Shown: in pieces, positions 48,847 through 60,404 of the stretch
Numbering within the stretch: position 1 is the stretch's first letter
Layout: every line of letters starts with the position of its first letter
Source: Echinometra lucunter
Taxonomy: Eukaryota > Echinodermata > Echinoidea > Camarodonta > Echinometridae
DNA length: 64,000 nucleotides
Assembly (NCBI GenBank): GCA_029962745.1
Contig: JAPZVO010000022.1
Span: 556,505 to 620,504, forward strand
Direction: 5' to 3'
Program-made: the position numbers and the translations under genes
Notes under the pieces: model-generated
Told to the model about the DNA's origin: nothing
Seen by the model: the letters and a program-made list of their open reading frames with translations, nothing else
The model's database searches: none

Positions 48847-49326
48847 AGTGATCACATAATGGTAATTTTTTTTAGATATATGATCGAGAATAGAATTCTA
48901 AGACGAATAACATTAAAAATTTGATGATTTTCAATCGAAATCAATGCATTTTGGATAATTTTCTCATAAAAAATCAAGAGTTGACCCAAAAAATTGAGTA
49001 TGAGGTATGACGTAAAAGTGGGTACCCAGCTTCGCGCATTGCAGTTGCACTGCGCGCTAGACTGTACAATATGTATTATACCTTGCGCGCATTTTGCTAG
49101 AAGTGCGCGACAAGGTACCCACTTTGACGTCATTTTGACGTCAAAGTGGGTACCCAGTTGAAACTGGGTCACAGCCGAGGGGTCAAAAATATCCTGAAAT
49201 CTTACCACATTTGGGGGTTTCCTTGGCAACACGAATTTTTAAAAAAACTTTAGGCAGATGATTTTCTGCTAATAAAATCATGCTCTTTTAAATGAGCTAA
49301 CATTCTTTCAGCATTGGGTACCCCCT
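48847..49326. mobile_element. TTAA-flanked MITE, family T2 copy 3
   Basis: This 480-bp element between TTAA 48843-48846 and 49327-49330 starts AGTGATCACATAATGG and ends GGGTACCCCCT. The duplicated copy B has one TTAA at 61979-61982 within the same flanks (CACCC and CAGAG), a perfect empty site that proves ends and target. Confidence 0.92.
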
Positions 49327-49427
49327 TTAACAGAGTAAATGCGTTCACTCTTTTTATTTTTTTCAAAGAGAGTACCTGGTCGAGAGAGACCTCTAAGGAC
49401 AGAACTTTAGGGATGAGCAGATTACCT

Positions 49428-49737
49428 ACACACTAATAAAAAAAAGGTTAAATTTTGCACCCTAAATCCAACACTCCAGCTGCACCTTTATGGGTACAAT
49501 CTTGCACCCTAAATGAAAAGGTGAAGATGCACTCTTTTGTACTTGTTTGCACCCGGAAATGCTCGTCGATCTGCACCCTTAAAGGTGCAATAAATTTTTG
49601 CATTCAAAAGGGTGCAAATTTGCACCTTCCCTAAAGGGTACACTGCATCCTTAAAGGGTGCAAAGTTGTACCCATAAAGCAGCTCCCAGTGTTGCATTCG
49701 AAAGGTGCAAAACTGAACCCTTTTTTCTTAGTGTGTA
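49428..49737. mobile_element. GGTGCA-rich MITE, copy 2
   Basis: Ends TACACACTAA and TTAGTGTGTA are inverted and the interior is dense in TGCACCCTT and AAGGTGCAA words. It is the same family as 47451-47812. Confidence 0.78.
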
Positions 49738-50179
49738 TATACAACCTTCTGTGGATGAATTTTCGATGGATGATTTTGTGTGTAGTCATTACTGCTTTAT
49801 ACCCGCCACTCTTAAATTTGGGTCCACGAAATGACAATAACCAGGTGTATTGTTAGATAAAAAGAAATATATACATCGTCATGCATTGCAAAATACGCGG
49901 AAAATCAAGTTACAAAACATCATTATGTTATCAGGGAATTTCTGCACACTAACGGATATATGCAATATTTCCTCTTCGGTAACTTAATGCGCTAGGAACT
50001 GGTAGGAACTTCTGTGACTTCCGATAAGATCTGATGGACAAAAGATATACAACATGCCGGCAGTCGAAAGAGGCTCTCGAAATATAGGCATATATTCTTC
50101 TCTTTTGGTTTTATCTTCTTTTTTTCTTCCTTTTTTTCCTTTATACACTCTAGAAACAAATCTATTCAAATTTGACTGA

Positions 50180-50605
50180 CTAGTACTGTCGTGCTAAAAA
50201 CTGACATAATTCTAGTAAAAAAAAAAATGACTAGATTCTAGTAAGATAATTTGACTAAATGAGATCACCGGGTCGTACGAGCATCAATCGATTCTAGTAA
50301 AACTGACTAGACTTTAGTAAAATTTTGTTCATTTTTATTAGAATTCTGGTCATTTTCACTAAAATCTAGTCAAATTGGACTAGAATAGTGCAAGTTCCAA
50401 GGCCGGAGCGGAGATCTAGGCAAATTATTTACTAGAATCTGGACATTTTTACTAGAATTATATCAATTTTGACTAGAATCCAGTAAAATAAAGATCTTAT
50501 TTTTACTAGAATTTTGGTCATTTTCACTAGAATCTAGTCAAATATTATTAGAATGCAAGTGCCAGCCTGATTTCGGTGATCTAGTCAAATCTGACTGGAT
50601 TGTAT
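50180..50605. repeat. TCTAGT-rich block, copy A
   Basis: The block has many occurrences of ACTAGAATCTAGTCAAA-like words and their inverse TTTTACTAGAAT, spaced irregularly. It is non-coding and is duplicated at 62995-63430. Confidence 0.85.
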
Positions 50606-51196
50606 AATTTTCTCCTTTTTTTTCTTCTTCTTTCATTTTCCTCTTCTTTTCTTTCCCTTTATGTCGTATTCTTCCCAATTTTCTCCCCACCTATATACTT
50701 CGATGCTACCACGGTACCGGGGGCGAGGAAGTGGGAGGCAAGATAAATGCATGTGAAAAAGCGGCAATTAATTTCACCAGCCCTCCAATAAAATAAGTTA
50801 CACTTGACGGGTTTGCAAACAATTCATTTTCATTCTTTGTACTTCTATATTTTTTTTAAATGAAAGAAAGGGTCTCATATTCTTTTTTTTCTCCTTCTTA
50901 ATATGGGTCCAATTGCAGTAAATAATTAAGGTTGTCACCGTTTTCATTTTTGTACCCCTCCTTTTCTTTCCTCTCAGTGCAACTGAACGCCTTATACCGG
51001 ATGTTGTAGTTTCCGACGGAATATAATCCATGGTCCGGTAATCCGGTACATGCTCTTTCACATTTATATTGATGTTGCAGCATTGTTTATTAAGTATTTC
51101 ACATTAAAAGACGATGATAGTGATGTATAGTACCATTACTTATAGATGGCGCTGGGGGGGGGGGGGGGGTACGGCCGCCCTATCACTTTTTCAAGT

Positions 51197-51535
51197 GATC
51201 AAAGAAGAAGAAGAAGAAGAAGTCAGCAGCAGAAGAGGTCAGAAGAAGAAGAAGAAGAATAAGAATAAGAAGAAGAAGGAGAAGAAGAAGAAGAAGAAGA
51301 AGAAGGAAGAGAAGAGGTCAGAAGAAGAAGAAGAAGAAGGTCATTAAGAATGAAGGAGAAGAAGAAGAATAGAAGAAGAAGAAGAAGAAGAAGAAGAAGA
51401 AGAAAGAAGAAGAAGAAGAAGAGAAGAAAGAAGAAGAAGAAGAAGTCAGAAGAAGAAGGAGAAGAAGAAGAAGAAGAAGTCAGAAGAAGAGGAAGAAGTC
51501 AGAAGAAGAAGGAGAGGAAGAAAGAAAGAAAGATT
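51197..51535. repeat. GAA trinucleotide tract
   Basis: About 340 bases of GAA with interspersed GTCA. Lys/Glu/Arg-only frames across it are artefacts. Confidence 0.95.
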
Positions 51536-51539
51536 ACTG

Positions 51540-53238
51540 GGAAGAGAGGGCAGGGTCATGCAATTATAGCTCTAGTTATTCATGTAAAACGTATACAATA
51601 AACTCACTTGTCGACCAAGGTTAAACATAAGAAAAAACTAACGCGTAATTTTACCCCTTTCATGGCGCCGCCCCTGCTTACTAAGCTGTTGTAATACAAT
51701 TTGAGAAATGGAAGTGTAGCCCATGAAAATGTTCATGGCCGCTTGAGAATGCTTTTTGAGCAAGTTCAAGATGTGCCATTAACTTCGAAATTTCTGATTC
51801 ATTTCATGTTTCAGGGTGCATTGCCCACTCCCGACAGCTATAGTCAATGCAAACACCGGCAGAAATTCAGGGGAGGGAAAGGGGTGGTTTATGGTCGCCA
51901 GCAGCCACATTTTGAACAAGAAAAGCATCTTCGATTTCCGATTTATTGATTAATACTTGAATTTCCACACCTTTTATCCGTATTTTTTCTTCCTTTTACA
52001 GTATTCCCCCATTTTTTATACTACGTGTAGGTTATTCATGTTCCTCATACCTAACTCTTTACTCACATCGATTAAAAATACCACTGTTATCAACTTGGCA
52101 CAAACTGTGGTGATGTAAATTTGTCTGACAGTCTGACAGCTTGCACCCCCTGTGATATAAAAAGTTTATTTCACTGAATTTATGATTCATTGACAAGAAA
52201 AAGTTGCCAAATGCCAATGTTACCATAGCAACGACATGAGATTGCCAACAATTGCAGTAGCCCAAATGGAAGTTGATAACGGCATGAAGCTAAGCAATTC
52301 GGGTCGTTGCAATAGACCTCTGTATCCGTTTTTAGGTGATTAATTGAAGGCTATCTTAGTTTTGTTAACCATGCACTTTTGATTGTGACGAAAACGTTAA
52401 GTCAGTATAACTGTTGTTTAAAGTCAAAGGCTAACATTGTGAGAATTAAAAAAAAGATCTCATTTTGCTATTTGACAATGGTATAAACACAAGAGTAATA
52501 GTTTAAAAAAATACCAGTCTGAAAGTTTCAAAGTATACTATCGACGGAAAGTATTTTCAAATATTAAAAATGTAAACCAATGTTTGAAGAAAATATAATG
52601 GTCGGTTGCACAGACTGGACATAAGGAGCGTGCATGTGCACAGAGTTCACCTGAACAGTGCTGTGTATGCATATTATGTATAGTACGTTCAGGTGTGTAA
52701 GGGTGCGTGTGTGTATGCATATCATGTATAGTAGAGGGAGAGAGGTGCAGCCACTCGTGGAAAATGCTCCTTTTATTTGTTGGCTCTGAGACCAAAAATA
52801 ATAAAATCGTCGTTTGCGTCTTACTAACAGCATTTCATTTCAAATTACAGTTGGCTTCAGGTTTTTGAGTACGAATACAAGTTTTCACACACATGTTTCA
52901 TCTTCGTTTGAGAATTTTTAAATCAGTTGCGCACAAAGTTAGTCAATGCCTTTAATGAATTTACACGTATACGCAGGTTGATATACATGTATAAATATAT
53001 ATATATAGTAATGAATAAAGGATTGGCAAGAATTTTGAAAGAAAACAATGTGATCAGGCCTAGCTGTATATTTTTGCAAGTTTTTTTTATAGGGGAAGGC
53101 ATGGTATTCCCATTTTTCCTCTTGATTAGCGCTCTCTTGGTATATTACACTGTTTTTGTATAAAGTGTGCCAACGCGATCAGCATAATCATTGTAGAATA
53201 TAATAAAATGTACTGACATAATGTATAGCGCATAAGGA
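51540..53238. other. Stretch without recognised genes
   Basis: Apart from the T1 MITE at 52422-52951 I see nothing with coding character. Short frames of 60-90 residues here lack motifs and splice support. Confidence 0.6.
52422..52951. mobile_element. TTAA-flanked MITE, family T1 copy 3
   Basis: This diverged member has left end AGTCAAAGGCTAAC, right end AGTCAATGCCT and TTAA on both sides. It shares the GGGATAAACA-like and GTATTTT blocks of the other copies. Confidence 0.75.
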
Positions 53239-53349
53239 TTAGCAGTAGTATAGTAGTAGTAGTATAGTAGTAGCAGTAGTAGTAGTAGTAGTAGTAGCAG
53301 TAGCAGCAGTAGTAGCAGTAGCAGTAGCAGTAGTAGCAGCAGTAGCAGT

Positions 53350-53384
<35 letters not shown>

Positions 53385-53460
53385 CAGCAGTAGTAGCAGT
53401 AGCAGTAGCAGTAGTAGCAGCAGTAGTAGTGGTAGTAGTAGTAGTATGTAGTATGTAGTA
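53239..53460. repeat. AGT/AGC trinucleotide tract beside the gap
   Basis: About 220 bases of AGT and AGC triplets run up to 40 bases from the N run. This is probably the cause of the assembly break. Confidence 0.95.
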
Positions 53461-53500
53461 AAGTTATCGGCATTTGGAATTCTTTTCTACTTTTAATGTT

Positions 53501-54000
53501 NNNNNNNNNNNNNNNNNNNNNNNNNNNNNNNNNNNNNNNNNNNNNNNNNNNNNNNNNNNNNNNNNNNNNNNNNNNNNNNNNNNNNNNNNNNNNNNNNNNN
53601 NNNNNNNNNNNNNNNNNNNNNNNNNNNNNNNNNNNNNNNNNNNNNNNNNNNNNNNNNNNNNNNNNNNNNNNNNNNNNNNNNNNNNNNNNNNNNNNNNNNN
53701 NNNNNNNNNNNNNNNNNNNNNNNNNNNNNNNNNNNNNNNNNNNNNNNNNNNNNNNNNNNNNNNNNNNNNNNNNNNNNNNNNNNNNNNNNNNNNNNNNNNN
53801 NNNNNNNNNNNNNNNNNNNNNNNNNNNNNNNNNNNNNNNNNNNNNNNNNNNNNNNNNNNNNNNNNNNNNNNNNNNNNNNNNNNNNNNNNNNNNNNNNNNN
53901 NNNNNNNNNNNNNNNNNNNNNNNNNNNNNNNNNNNNNNNNNNNNNNNNNNNNNNNNNNNNNNNNNNNNNNNNNNNNNNNNNNNNNNNNNNNNNNNNNNNN
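53501..54000. other. Assembly gap (500 N)
   Basis: There are 500 unknown bases between an AGT/AGC trinucleotide tract and a TA microsatellite. The round length suggests an estimated or placeholder gap caused by simple repeats. The boundary of the segmental duplication probably lies in or beside it. Confidence 0.99.
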
Positions 54001-54028
<28 letters not shown>

Positions 54029-54032
<4 letters not shown>

Positions 54033-54705
54033 GCGGGATGGTCGCTGATTATATGATGATATGGATATAATAAAAACCAATCTCCACTTACCGACTTTAT
54101 GCGTGAATGCGGTAACTCATACACCGATCCTCCAAAACAAAATGCTTCCAAAATATTGCACTAATCCGGTTTCCAATATATTTACAAAGATCACCACAGA
54201 TATTATCACGAAACTACTTGGCTAGCACAAGCGAGATTTTGGATTTCTCTGATGGAATGGTAGAGAAATAAATTGAACTGCTTTTCTGTTCGAATTCCCA
54301 AGTGGAATGCAGGAGGTGAAATAGAATTGGTAAGAATTTGTTGCAGGTGAAATGAAGAACAAATTCAGAAGTGTAGAGATGACAATCCCAAATTACGTGT
54401 TGACTCGAAGAGAAAACTTTGAGAAGTCCCTTTGTGAAGTGAGGGTGGAAAGTTTTATTCTCTTCCAGTATGATGAGTCATGGAAGAGAAAGGGAGTGCT
54501 GATGCATTTCAGAGAAGAGTAGTGAGTCACTGGTGGAGTAGTGGTAGGCAGGGTCATAACAGTTGACCACTTGTTGATAAATAAATGATACCATTAAGAT
54601 AGGAGTGTGACTTCTGGTGCAAAGGGTAATGTCCTCTCAAATTATTGCAGTAGGAATGAATTTGAGAAATTAAGAAAAGAAGGATGAAATGAGGAAAATA
54701 CTACA
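54029..54705 (-). repeat. 3' LTR of the Ty3/gypsy element
   Basis: This is the same 677 bp as the 5' LTR. Its outer end abuts a TA microsatellite next to the assembly gap. A possible AATAAA polyadenylation signal on the minus strand lies at about 54454-54459, which is inference from the motif only. Confidence 0.95.
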
Positions 54706-54720
54706 TCAGCCCCCTCCTAG
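54706..54720 (-). other. Polypurine tract
   Basis: Directly before the 3' LTR, the minus strand reads AGGAGGGGGCTGA, the expected primer for plus-strand DNA synthesis. It is identified from position and purine content. Confidence 0.7.
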
Positions 54721-54792
54721 AACGTTGAATGAAATGAAACGGTCGATAATAGAGAAAAAGGTAGTCCGAATGAAATATAATCAGGTAATATC

Positions 54793-57700
54793 TCATGTGA
54801 AATGCCAAACTTGAACATAGCGCTTAGGAAAATGTACTTTTCTTCCGGAACGAGTTTGTCTGATGTCAGGCTGGGCAGGTGAAGAAGGAGGAGTGGTAGG
54901 AGAATGAGATGTAGGCTGAGAGGATGGTAAAGTAGGCTCCTGTGAAGGTTTAGGGTCCTTTGAGGGTGGCAGACCTGATTCAGTTGTAGATGTGCTAGAT
55001 GTGTTAGGTGAGTCTAGATAGGCTGGCTTCAAACGGTCAAGACTGACGTTGTCTTGTTTTCCATTGAGCTGAAGGGTGAAAAATTTGTCAGCTCGTCTGA
55101 TGACTTGAAATGGGCCGTCGTATGGTGGTCGGAAGGGTTTCTTGACTGCATCATGACGCACAAATACATGGGTGCATGATGTGAGATCGGGGTGGACCTG
55201 TGGTTTGCGTTGTTGAGCACGGGTCGGTTGGGGTCTGAGGTTCTGCATTTGTTTTCTCAGTCGATGAATGTAGTTGCTGGGGTCCAACTCACAATCATTC
55301 TGACTAGGTGCTACGAACTGACCTGGCAGTCTTATTGTTGTTCCATATACCAGTTCAGCTGCACAACAGCCTAAATCAGATTTGACTGCAGTTCGGATTC
55401 CAAGCATGACGAGAGGGAGAGACTCAGTCCATCTAGGGGTGGAAGAAGTTTTGAGGGATGCTTTGAGTTGTCGATGAAAGCGCTCAACTAGTCCATTTGA
55501 TGCAGGGTGATAAGAAGTAGTTCGAATTCTAGAGCTGCCAAGAAGATGAGTTAGAGCTTGAAAGAGAGAAGATTCAAATTGTCGTCCTCTGTCAGTTGTG
55601 ATGGTTGAAGGAGCACCGAAACGAGATACCCATTGTGAAATGAAAGCTTGGGCAACAGTCTCGGCTGATATGTCAGGGATTGGGATTGCCTCTGGCCATC
55701 GAGTGAAACGGTCAACACATGTGAGAAGATATGTATTGCCATTTGAAGGAGGGAGGGGTCCCACGAGATCGATGTGGACGTGGTCGAATCTTGCGTCTGG
55801 TGTCGCGAAAGTACCTAACGGTGTCTTGGTATGACGATGTACTTTGCAACGTTGACATTTTAGGCAAGTTTTGGTCCAACTTCTGACGTCTTTGTTGATC
55901 CCGGGCCATACAAATCTGTCGGTGATGAGTTTCTGAGTGGCGTTGATGCCGGGGTGAGAGAGATTGTGAAGGGCATCAAATACAATGCGGCGAAATTTGG
56001 CTGGGATGTAAGGGCGAGGGTTTGAAGTTGAGGTGTCACAAAGAATAGTGGAGTCAGAAGTAGGGAGTGGTAGAGGGTGGAGTTTGAGCGAGGTTGAAGT
56101 GAGTTGCTTGAGTTCCTCGTCATCCTCCTGAGCAGTGGCAATGGCATTGAAGTCGATGGTAGAAGATGATGTCAGAGAATTGACTTCCATGCGAGAGAGT
56201 GTGTCTGCCACTACATTGTGTTTTCCACTAACATGCCTAATATCAGTTGTGAATTGAGATATGTAGTCTAGATGCCTAACTTCACGTGGTGAGTACCTGT
56301 CAGGTCTAGAGTTGTAGGCATGAATTAGTGGTTTGTGGTCTGTGTAGACACAGAATTGTCGTCCTTCTAGTGCATGTCTGAAGTGACGAATAGTGAGATA
56401 GACAGAGAGAAGTTCACGTCCAAAAGTGCTATACCTTGTCTCTGCTGGCTGAAGGCGTTTGGAGAAGAAGGCGATGGGTTGCCAGTCATCGTCAACTTGT
56501 TGCTGCAACACACCTCCGACGGCAACATCCGATGCGTCAACCATAATGCAGAGAGGAGCGTCTGGTTGGGGATGTGACAAGAGAGTTGCGTCAGCTAATG
56601 CTGTCTTGATAGTGTTGAATGCATGGAGAGCTGTGTTGTCGAGTTGGATTGCCTTATTCTTCTGTTTGCATGCCAGCAGATCGGTTAGTGGTTGAGTTGT
56701 AGCAGCGCAGTTGGGAATGAATCGCCTGTAGAAGTTGATGAGTCCGAGAAACTCACGAAGTTTTCGAAGAGAATCAGGGACTGGGAAGTCGTTGATGGCT
56801 TTAACTTTCTCAGGAAGAGGGCGGATGCCGTTCTCATCAACGATGTGTCCGAGAAAGGTGAGGGAGGATGCACCAAATTCACACTTGGCTGGGTTGATGA
56901 CGACGCCATATTTTGAAAGCCTGGCGAAGAGAAGTTGCAGGTGTTGCACATGCTGCTCTGGTGTTTCGCTTGCGATGAGGAGGTCATCGATGTAGGCGTA
57001 CACAAAGGGGAGACCACGGGTTACCTCGTCAATGAATCGTTGAAAAGTTTGTGCGGCATTGCGGAGCCCAAAAGGCATGCGCACAAACTCAAATAACCCA
57101 AAGGGTGTGGTGATGGCAGTTTTGTGTACATCTGATGGGTCGACTGGGATTTGGTGATAGGCTCGGACGAGATCGAGTTTTGAGAAAACTCGCTTGCCAG
57201 CTAGAGCAGAGGTGAAGTCTTGGAGATGGGGAATGGGATATTTATCGGGCACTGTATTCCTATTTAGTGCACGATAGTCTCCACACGGTCTCCAGTCTCC
57301 TGGGGTTTTCTTGGGCACCATGTGAAGTGGGGATGCCCAGTTGCTGCTAGACGGTTGAATGATGCCTAGTTCCAGCATGTGATCGAATTCAGCTTTAGCT
57401 ATGGTATACCTGTCGGTTGCTAGGCGACGAGGACGGGCTGAAACGGGAGGGCCTTTTGTCACAATGTGATGGGTGACAGAGTGCTTGATCTTGGTCTCTT
57501 TATACACAGGGCGTGTAATTTCAGGAAAGTTGTCAAGTAGGGATTTGTAGGCAGCTTGGTTGTCTGGCTTGAGAAACATAGGGCTGATAGAAGGAGAAGA
57601 AGAGAGGATGCCTTTTACAGAAAGACTGGTGGTAGAGTCGATGAGCTTAAGGTTGCGTACATCTACCAGTAAGCCAAAGTGGTGTAGGAAGTCTGCCCCG

Positions 57701-58041
57701 ATGATAGGAGTTGGGATGTCGGCGATGACGAAAATCCATCTGCAAGCTCGACGCAAGCCGACGTCGAGAGTCAGGCTTCGCTCTCCGTAAGTAGAAATAC
57801 TTGAGCGATTAACTGCTTGCAGATGGAATTTCGATGAAGGATGAATTTTCTCAGATTTTGATGGAGGAAGTACGCTAACTTCAGCTCCAGTGTCTACAAG
57901 AAATTTGGTGCCGGTTTTCCTATCTGTGACATAGAAGAGGCGACTATTTTGTGTGCTGCCAGTTGGACTTGTCGCCGCTAGTCGCTGGCTTGGTCGTTTC
58001 CCTGGTTGGTAGTCGATTTGAAGGTGCAAGGGGGAGTGCAT
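54793..58041 (-). CDS. pol: Pol polyprotein (protease, RT, RNase H, integrase)
   Basis: This is one uninterrupted frame of 1082 codons. The aspartic protease active site is D50-T51-G52 in [15 protein letters not shown]. Reverse transcriptase carries D290 in FSKLDL and the YIDD box at 350-353. RNase H has candidate D502, E543, D568 and D613. The integrase zinc finger is H692, H696, C726 and C729, and its catalytic triad is D758, D817 and E853. A Ser/Thr/Pro-rich tail follows, with no chromodomain seen. The frame overlaps the end of gag by about 64 nt in the minus-one frame, so expression as a Gag-Pol fusion by frameshifting is likely but not shown. All key catalytic residues are present, so the element could be functional. 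Confidence 0.95.
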   Translation of the reverse strand: MHSPLHLQIDYQPGKRPSQRLAATSPTGSTQNSRLFYVTDRKTGTKFLVDTGAEVSVLPPSKSEKIHPSSKFHLQAVNRSSISTYGERSLTLDVGLRRACRWIFVIADIPTPIIGADFLHHFGLLVDVRNLKLIDSTTSLSVKGILSSSPSISPMFLKPDNQAAYKSLLDNFPEITRPVYKETKIKHSVTHHIVTKGPPVSARPRRLATDRYTIAKAEFDHMLELGIIQPSSSNWASPLHMVPKKTPGDWRPCGDYRALNRNTVPDKYPIPHLQDFTSALAGKRVFSKLDLVRAYHQIPVDPSDVHKTAITTPFGLFEFVRMPFGLRNAAQTFQRFIDEVTRGLPFVYAYIDDLLIASETPEQHVQHLQLLFARLSKYGVVINPAKCEFGASSLTFLGHIVDENGIRPLPEKVKAINDFPVPDSLRKLREFLGLINFYRRFIPNCAATTQPLTDLLACKQKNKAIQLDNTALHAFNTIKTALADATLLSHPQPDAPLCIMVDASDVAVGGVLQQQVDDDWQPIAFFSKRLQPAETRYSTFGRELLSVYLTIRHFRHALEGRQFCVYTDHKPLIHAYNSRPDRYSPREVRHLDYISQFTTDIRHVSGKHNVVADTLSRMEVNSLTSSSTIDFNAIATAQEDDEELKQLTSTSLKLHPLPLPTSDSTILCDTSTSNPRPYIPAKFRRIVFDALHNLSHPGINATQKLITDRFVWPGINKDVRSWTKTCLKCQRCKVHRHTKTPLGTFATPDARFDHVHIDLVGPLPPSNGNTYLLTCVDRFTRWPEAIPIPDISAETVAQAFISQWVSRFGAPSTITTDRGRQFESSLFQALTHLLGSSRIRTTSYHPASNGLVERFHRQLKASLKTSSTPRWTESLPLVMLGIRTAVKSDLGCCAAELVYGTTIRLPGQFVAPSQNDCELDPSNYIHRLRKQMQNLRPQPTRAQQRKPQVHPDLTSCTHVFVRHDAVKKPFRPPYDGPFQVIRRADKFFTLQLNGKQDNVSLDRLKPAYLDSPNTSSTSTTESGLPPSKDPKPSQEPTLPSSQPTSHSPTTPPSSPAQPDIRQTRSGRKVHFPKRYVQVWHFT

Positions 58042-58847
58042 TTCTTTGCCTCATTGCCAAAGCGCCAGTGGTAGTAGCAGTCCCCTCCAGCATGGCGCTG
58101 TGGGCTGGGGCTGCTAGCCTTTTTGTCTCCTTTTTGACGAGAGCCTCGTTCACGGCTGCGACCTCGGCCTCTATTTGGTTGTGAAGACATGGCCTGGATT
58201 TGCAAGGAAAGTTGTGAGATTTGCGCTTTGATTTCTTGTATCTCAGCGGACGAAGAAGGGCGAGAAGGTGAAGAAGACAGATTGGAGATGGGATGATAGC
58301 TAGGAGGAGAGTTAGTTTCAATGATTTTGTCTGCTAGATCAGCTAGCTTCTCGACCTCCATCGAGTCCCTTGTTAAGGCTAATATTGGTTGAACGCTCGT
58401 TGGCAGTCGTTGTAGAAAAAGTTGCTTAAGAATGTTCCCCTCTAGTTTGTTAGTCCCCAACAATTGCTTCATTTTCCGGAGCAACTGAGAAGGTTTGCGG
58501 TCTCCCAGTTCCTCCGAAGTAAGCAATTGATGGAGGCGTTTTTGTTCTGATGCCGATGTTCGCTGAATGAGTTCCGCCTTCAGTACATCATATGGATTTT
58601 CTTTGGGTGGAGAGATAAGAATGTCTCGAATTTCTTGGGCATATTCAGGCTGTAGTGAGGCGATTACATATGAATATTTTGTTGCTTGGACCGTTATCCC
58701 TCTGGTGGCGAATTGGGCTTCAATTTGTGCAAACCAAATGGTAGGGTCATTTGGCCAGAAGGGAGGAAGCTTGAGATGAACGTTAGAGACAGAGGGAGAG
58801 CTAGAAGTAGTTTCAGGAGAAGAAGTGGTCTTGTCGTCAGTTGACAT
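57978..58847 (-). CDS. gag: Gag protein of the CsRn1-like retrotransposon
   Basis: This 289-residue capsid/nucleocapsid protein is read from the ATG at 58847. The open frame extends further upstream to 58931, but the internal start gives MSTDDKTT, followed by a Ser/Thr-rich leader and the conserved [20 protein letters not shown] region typical of gypsy Gag. The middle is helical and rich in Leu. A coiled-coil-like [16 protein letters not shown] precedes an Arg/Gly-rich basic stretch. The C-terminal knuckle has C257, H260, C270 and C274, a CHCC arrangement instead of the usual CCHC, a CsRn1-clade trait. It overlaps pol, which is one base back in frame. Confidence 0.9.
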   Translation of the reverse strand: MSTDDKTTSSPETTSSSPSVSNVHLKLPPFWPNDPTIWFAQIEAQFATRGITVQATKYSYVIASLQPEYAQEIRDILISPPKENPYDVLKAELIQRTSASEQKRLHQLLTSEELGDRKPSQLLRKMKQLLGTNKLEGNILKQLFLQRLPTSVQPILALTRDSMEVEKLADLADKIIETNSPPSYHPISNLSSSPSRPSSSAEIQEIKAQISQLSLQIQAMSSQPNRGRGRSRERGSRQKGDKKASSPSPQRHAGGDCYYHWRFGNEAKKCTPPCTFKSTTNQGNDQASD

Positions 58848-58946
58848 GATGACTGCTGTGGTGATTAGAAATTGAAGAATAGGGTGACAATATTTGAAAA
58901 CTAATTTGAAGAAGGATGTGCTACTCAACACGCTGGTCGGGTTTAG

Positions 58947-58964
58947 ATCACGTCGGGGTCACCA
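58947..58964 (-). other. Primer-binding site, tRNA-Trp type
   Basis: One base inside the 5' LTR, the plus strand reads ATCACGTCGGGGTCACCA. This equals the 3' end of animal tRNA-Trp including CCA, so the genomic RNA would pair with that tRNA over 18 bases to prime minus-strand synthesis. The tRNA sequence is from memory. Confidence 0.85.
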
Positions 58965-58965
58965 G

Positions 58966-59642
58966 TGAAGCGGGATGGTCGCTGATTATATGATGATATG
59001 GATATAATAAAAACCAATCTCCACTTACCGACTTTATGCGTGAATGCGGTAACTCATACACCGATCCTCCAAAACAAAATGCTTCCAAAATATTGCACTA
59101 ATCCGGTTTCCAATATATTTACAAAGATCACCACAGATATTATCACGAAACTACTTGGCTAGCACAAGCGAGATTTTGGATTTCTCTGATGGAATGGTAG
59201 AGAAATAAATTGAACTGCTTTTCTGTTCGAATTCCCAAGTGGAATGCAGGAGGTGAAATAGAATTGGTAAGAATTTGTTGCAGGTGAAATGAAGAACAAA
59301 TTCAGAAGTGTAGAGATGACAATCCCAAATTACGTGTTGACTCGAAGAGAAAACTTTGAGAAGTCCCTTTGTGAAGTGAGGGTGGAAAGTTTTATTCTCT
59401 TCCAGTATGATGAGTCATGGAAGAGAAAGGGAGTGCTGATGCATTTCAGAGAAGAGTAGTGAGTCACTGGTGGAGTAGTGGTAGGCAGGGTCATAACAGT
59501 TGACCACTTGTTGATAAATAAATGATACCATTAAGATAGGAGTGTGACTTCTGGTGCAAAGGGTAATGTCCTCTCAAATTATTGCAGTAGGAATGAATTT
59601 GAGAAATTAAGAAAAGAAGGATGAAATGAGGAAAATACTACA
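58966..59642 (-). repeat. 5' LTR of the Ty3/gypsy element
   Basis: This 677-bp repeat begins TGTAGTATTTTCC and ends CCATCCCGCTTCA when read on the minus strand. It is followed after one base by the primer-binding site. By eye it matches 54029-54705 base for base. Confidence 0.95.
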
Positions 59643-60215
59643 TATATATATATGTAAACATATATTTTTTTCTTTTCTTTTCTCGCCCACGGTAGCAGCT
59701 ATGCAACATTGCAACTTGGTGTTATCTATGGGGCAGCTATAAGACACTTACAGTAAAATGCAAAGTTCTCTAATTATTTTGAAGAGGGGAGGGGATGTGC
59801 CCCGCCCCCTCTTTCGATTTTATGCATGGATTGGTATAGGCCTATGTTGTCTTCCTGCGTTTGAGAAATACAAGATATTTCATTTTGGCTCAGCTCCCCC
59901 GCCGCCTCTCCCCAATAAACCTACATGTATATGCCTTCTCATATTGCAGGAGTCCAGAGATGATCGCTGTTGGCATCCTTTTTTATTTGCTCATTTTCTG
60001 GATACGCCAACTACTGCATGATACCGGGGGCGGAGGGATGGGGAGCAGCCCTACCCCTCCCGTATAAACACGTTTCATAATGCTTATATAAGGAAGTTGT
60101 CTACAAAATTACATGCTGGTTCGCATGCCCCTCCCTCCCGCCCGCCCCTACTTTCGAAAAAAAAAAAAAAAAACACTCTACGCAACTCATCGGCCCCTCA
60201 AAGATGTGAACCTAC

Positions 60216-60404
60216 CCTCATTATCAGTTGCTCTAGTCTGGCCTGCGATGTCGAGTTGTGCACGTTGCTGCTGCTGGGCCCGTATCTCAGCCAGCAGTCT
60301 GTTGATCTGTGCGATCACCGGGTCAATGTCCTCATCATCATCGGCGTCGCGTCGCCATCTGTGACGTTCTTCCTCTGCCTCTTGGACCAAATCGACCTTG
60401 CTCG
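60216..60404 (-). CDS. Acidic, coiled-coil-like N-terminal exon, copy B
   Basis: This 189-nt exon is phase 1 to phase 1. It encodes SKVDLVQEAEEERHRW, an acidic run (DADDDEDID) and a Gln/Arg/Leu-rich helix-forming stretch around INRLLAEIRAQQQQ. Compared with 46411-46602 it lacks one codon in the acidic run and differs at a few residues, so the frame is kept. The acceptor follows a pyrimidine-rich stretch and the donor GTAGGTTC is the same in both copies. It can join the 49-nt copy-B exon upstream (phase 1) and either the copy-A acidic exon or the SRCR 1 exon downstream. Confidence 0.55.

Larger units (their letters stand above)
44709..51180. repeat. Segmental duplication, copy A
   Basis: This block recurs in direct orientation at 59643-64000, with high identity over the acidic exon, the 49-nt exon, the GGTGCA-rich elements, the TCTAGT-rich stretch and the cysteine-containing frame near 51000. 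Copy A additionally carries a hAT element (45003-46113) and two TTAA-flanked MITEs (48210-48695, 48847-49326) that are absent from copy B. Confidence 0.9.
54029..59642 (-). mobile_element. Intact Ty3/gypsy LTR retrotransposon, CsRn1-like
   Basis: The 5.6-kb element has two 677-bp direct LTRs that begin TG and end CA, a primer-binding site, gag, pol in the order protease, reverse transcriptase, RNase H, integrase, and a purine tract before the 3' LTR. It has no envelope gene. I saw no difference between the LTRs and no stop codon in either frame, so the insertion should be young. It sits in a TA microsatellite homologous to 44709-44727 of the other duplication copy, which makes the target duplication (TATA-like) ambiguous. 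The tRNA-Trp primer site and CHCC gag motif are features of the CsRn1 clade. It is in the same orientation as the host gene. Confidence 0.93.

Noticed and set aside
50798..51083. Cysteine-containing frame (CERACTGLPDHGLYSVGNY), repeated at 63623-63904
   Set aside because: Two overlapping frames are open here and both copies are recent duplicates, so conservation is not informative; no convincing splice donor or domain was found.
51114..51601. Lys/Glu/Arg-rich frames
   Set aside because: They are translations of the GAA tract.
53126..54151. A 341-residue minus-strand frame and other frames across 53474-54080
   Set aside because: They run through the 500 N and the AGT and TA microsatellites; the length is an artefact of unknown bases.
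54793..58931. Many short plus-strand and other-frame ORFs inside the retrotransposon
   Set aside because: They are shadows of the gag and pol frames without motifs.
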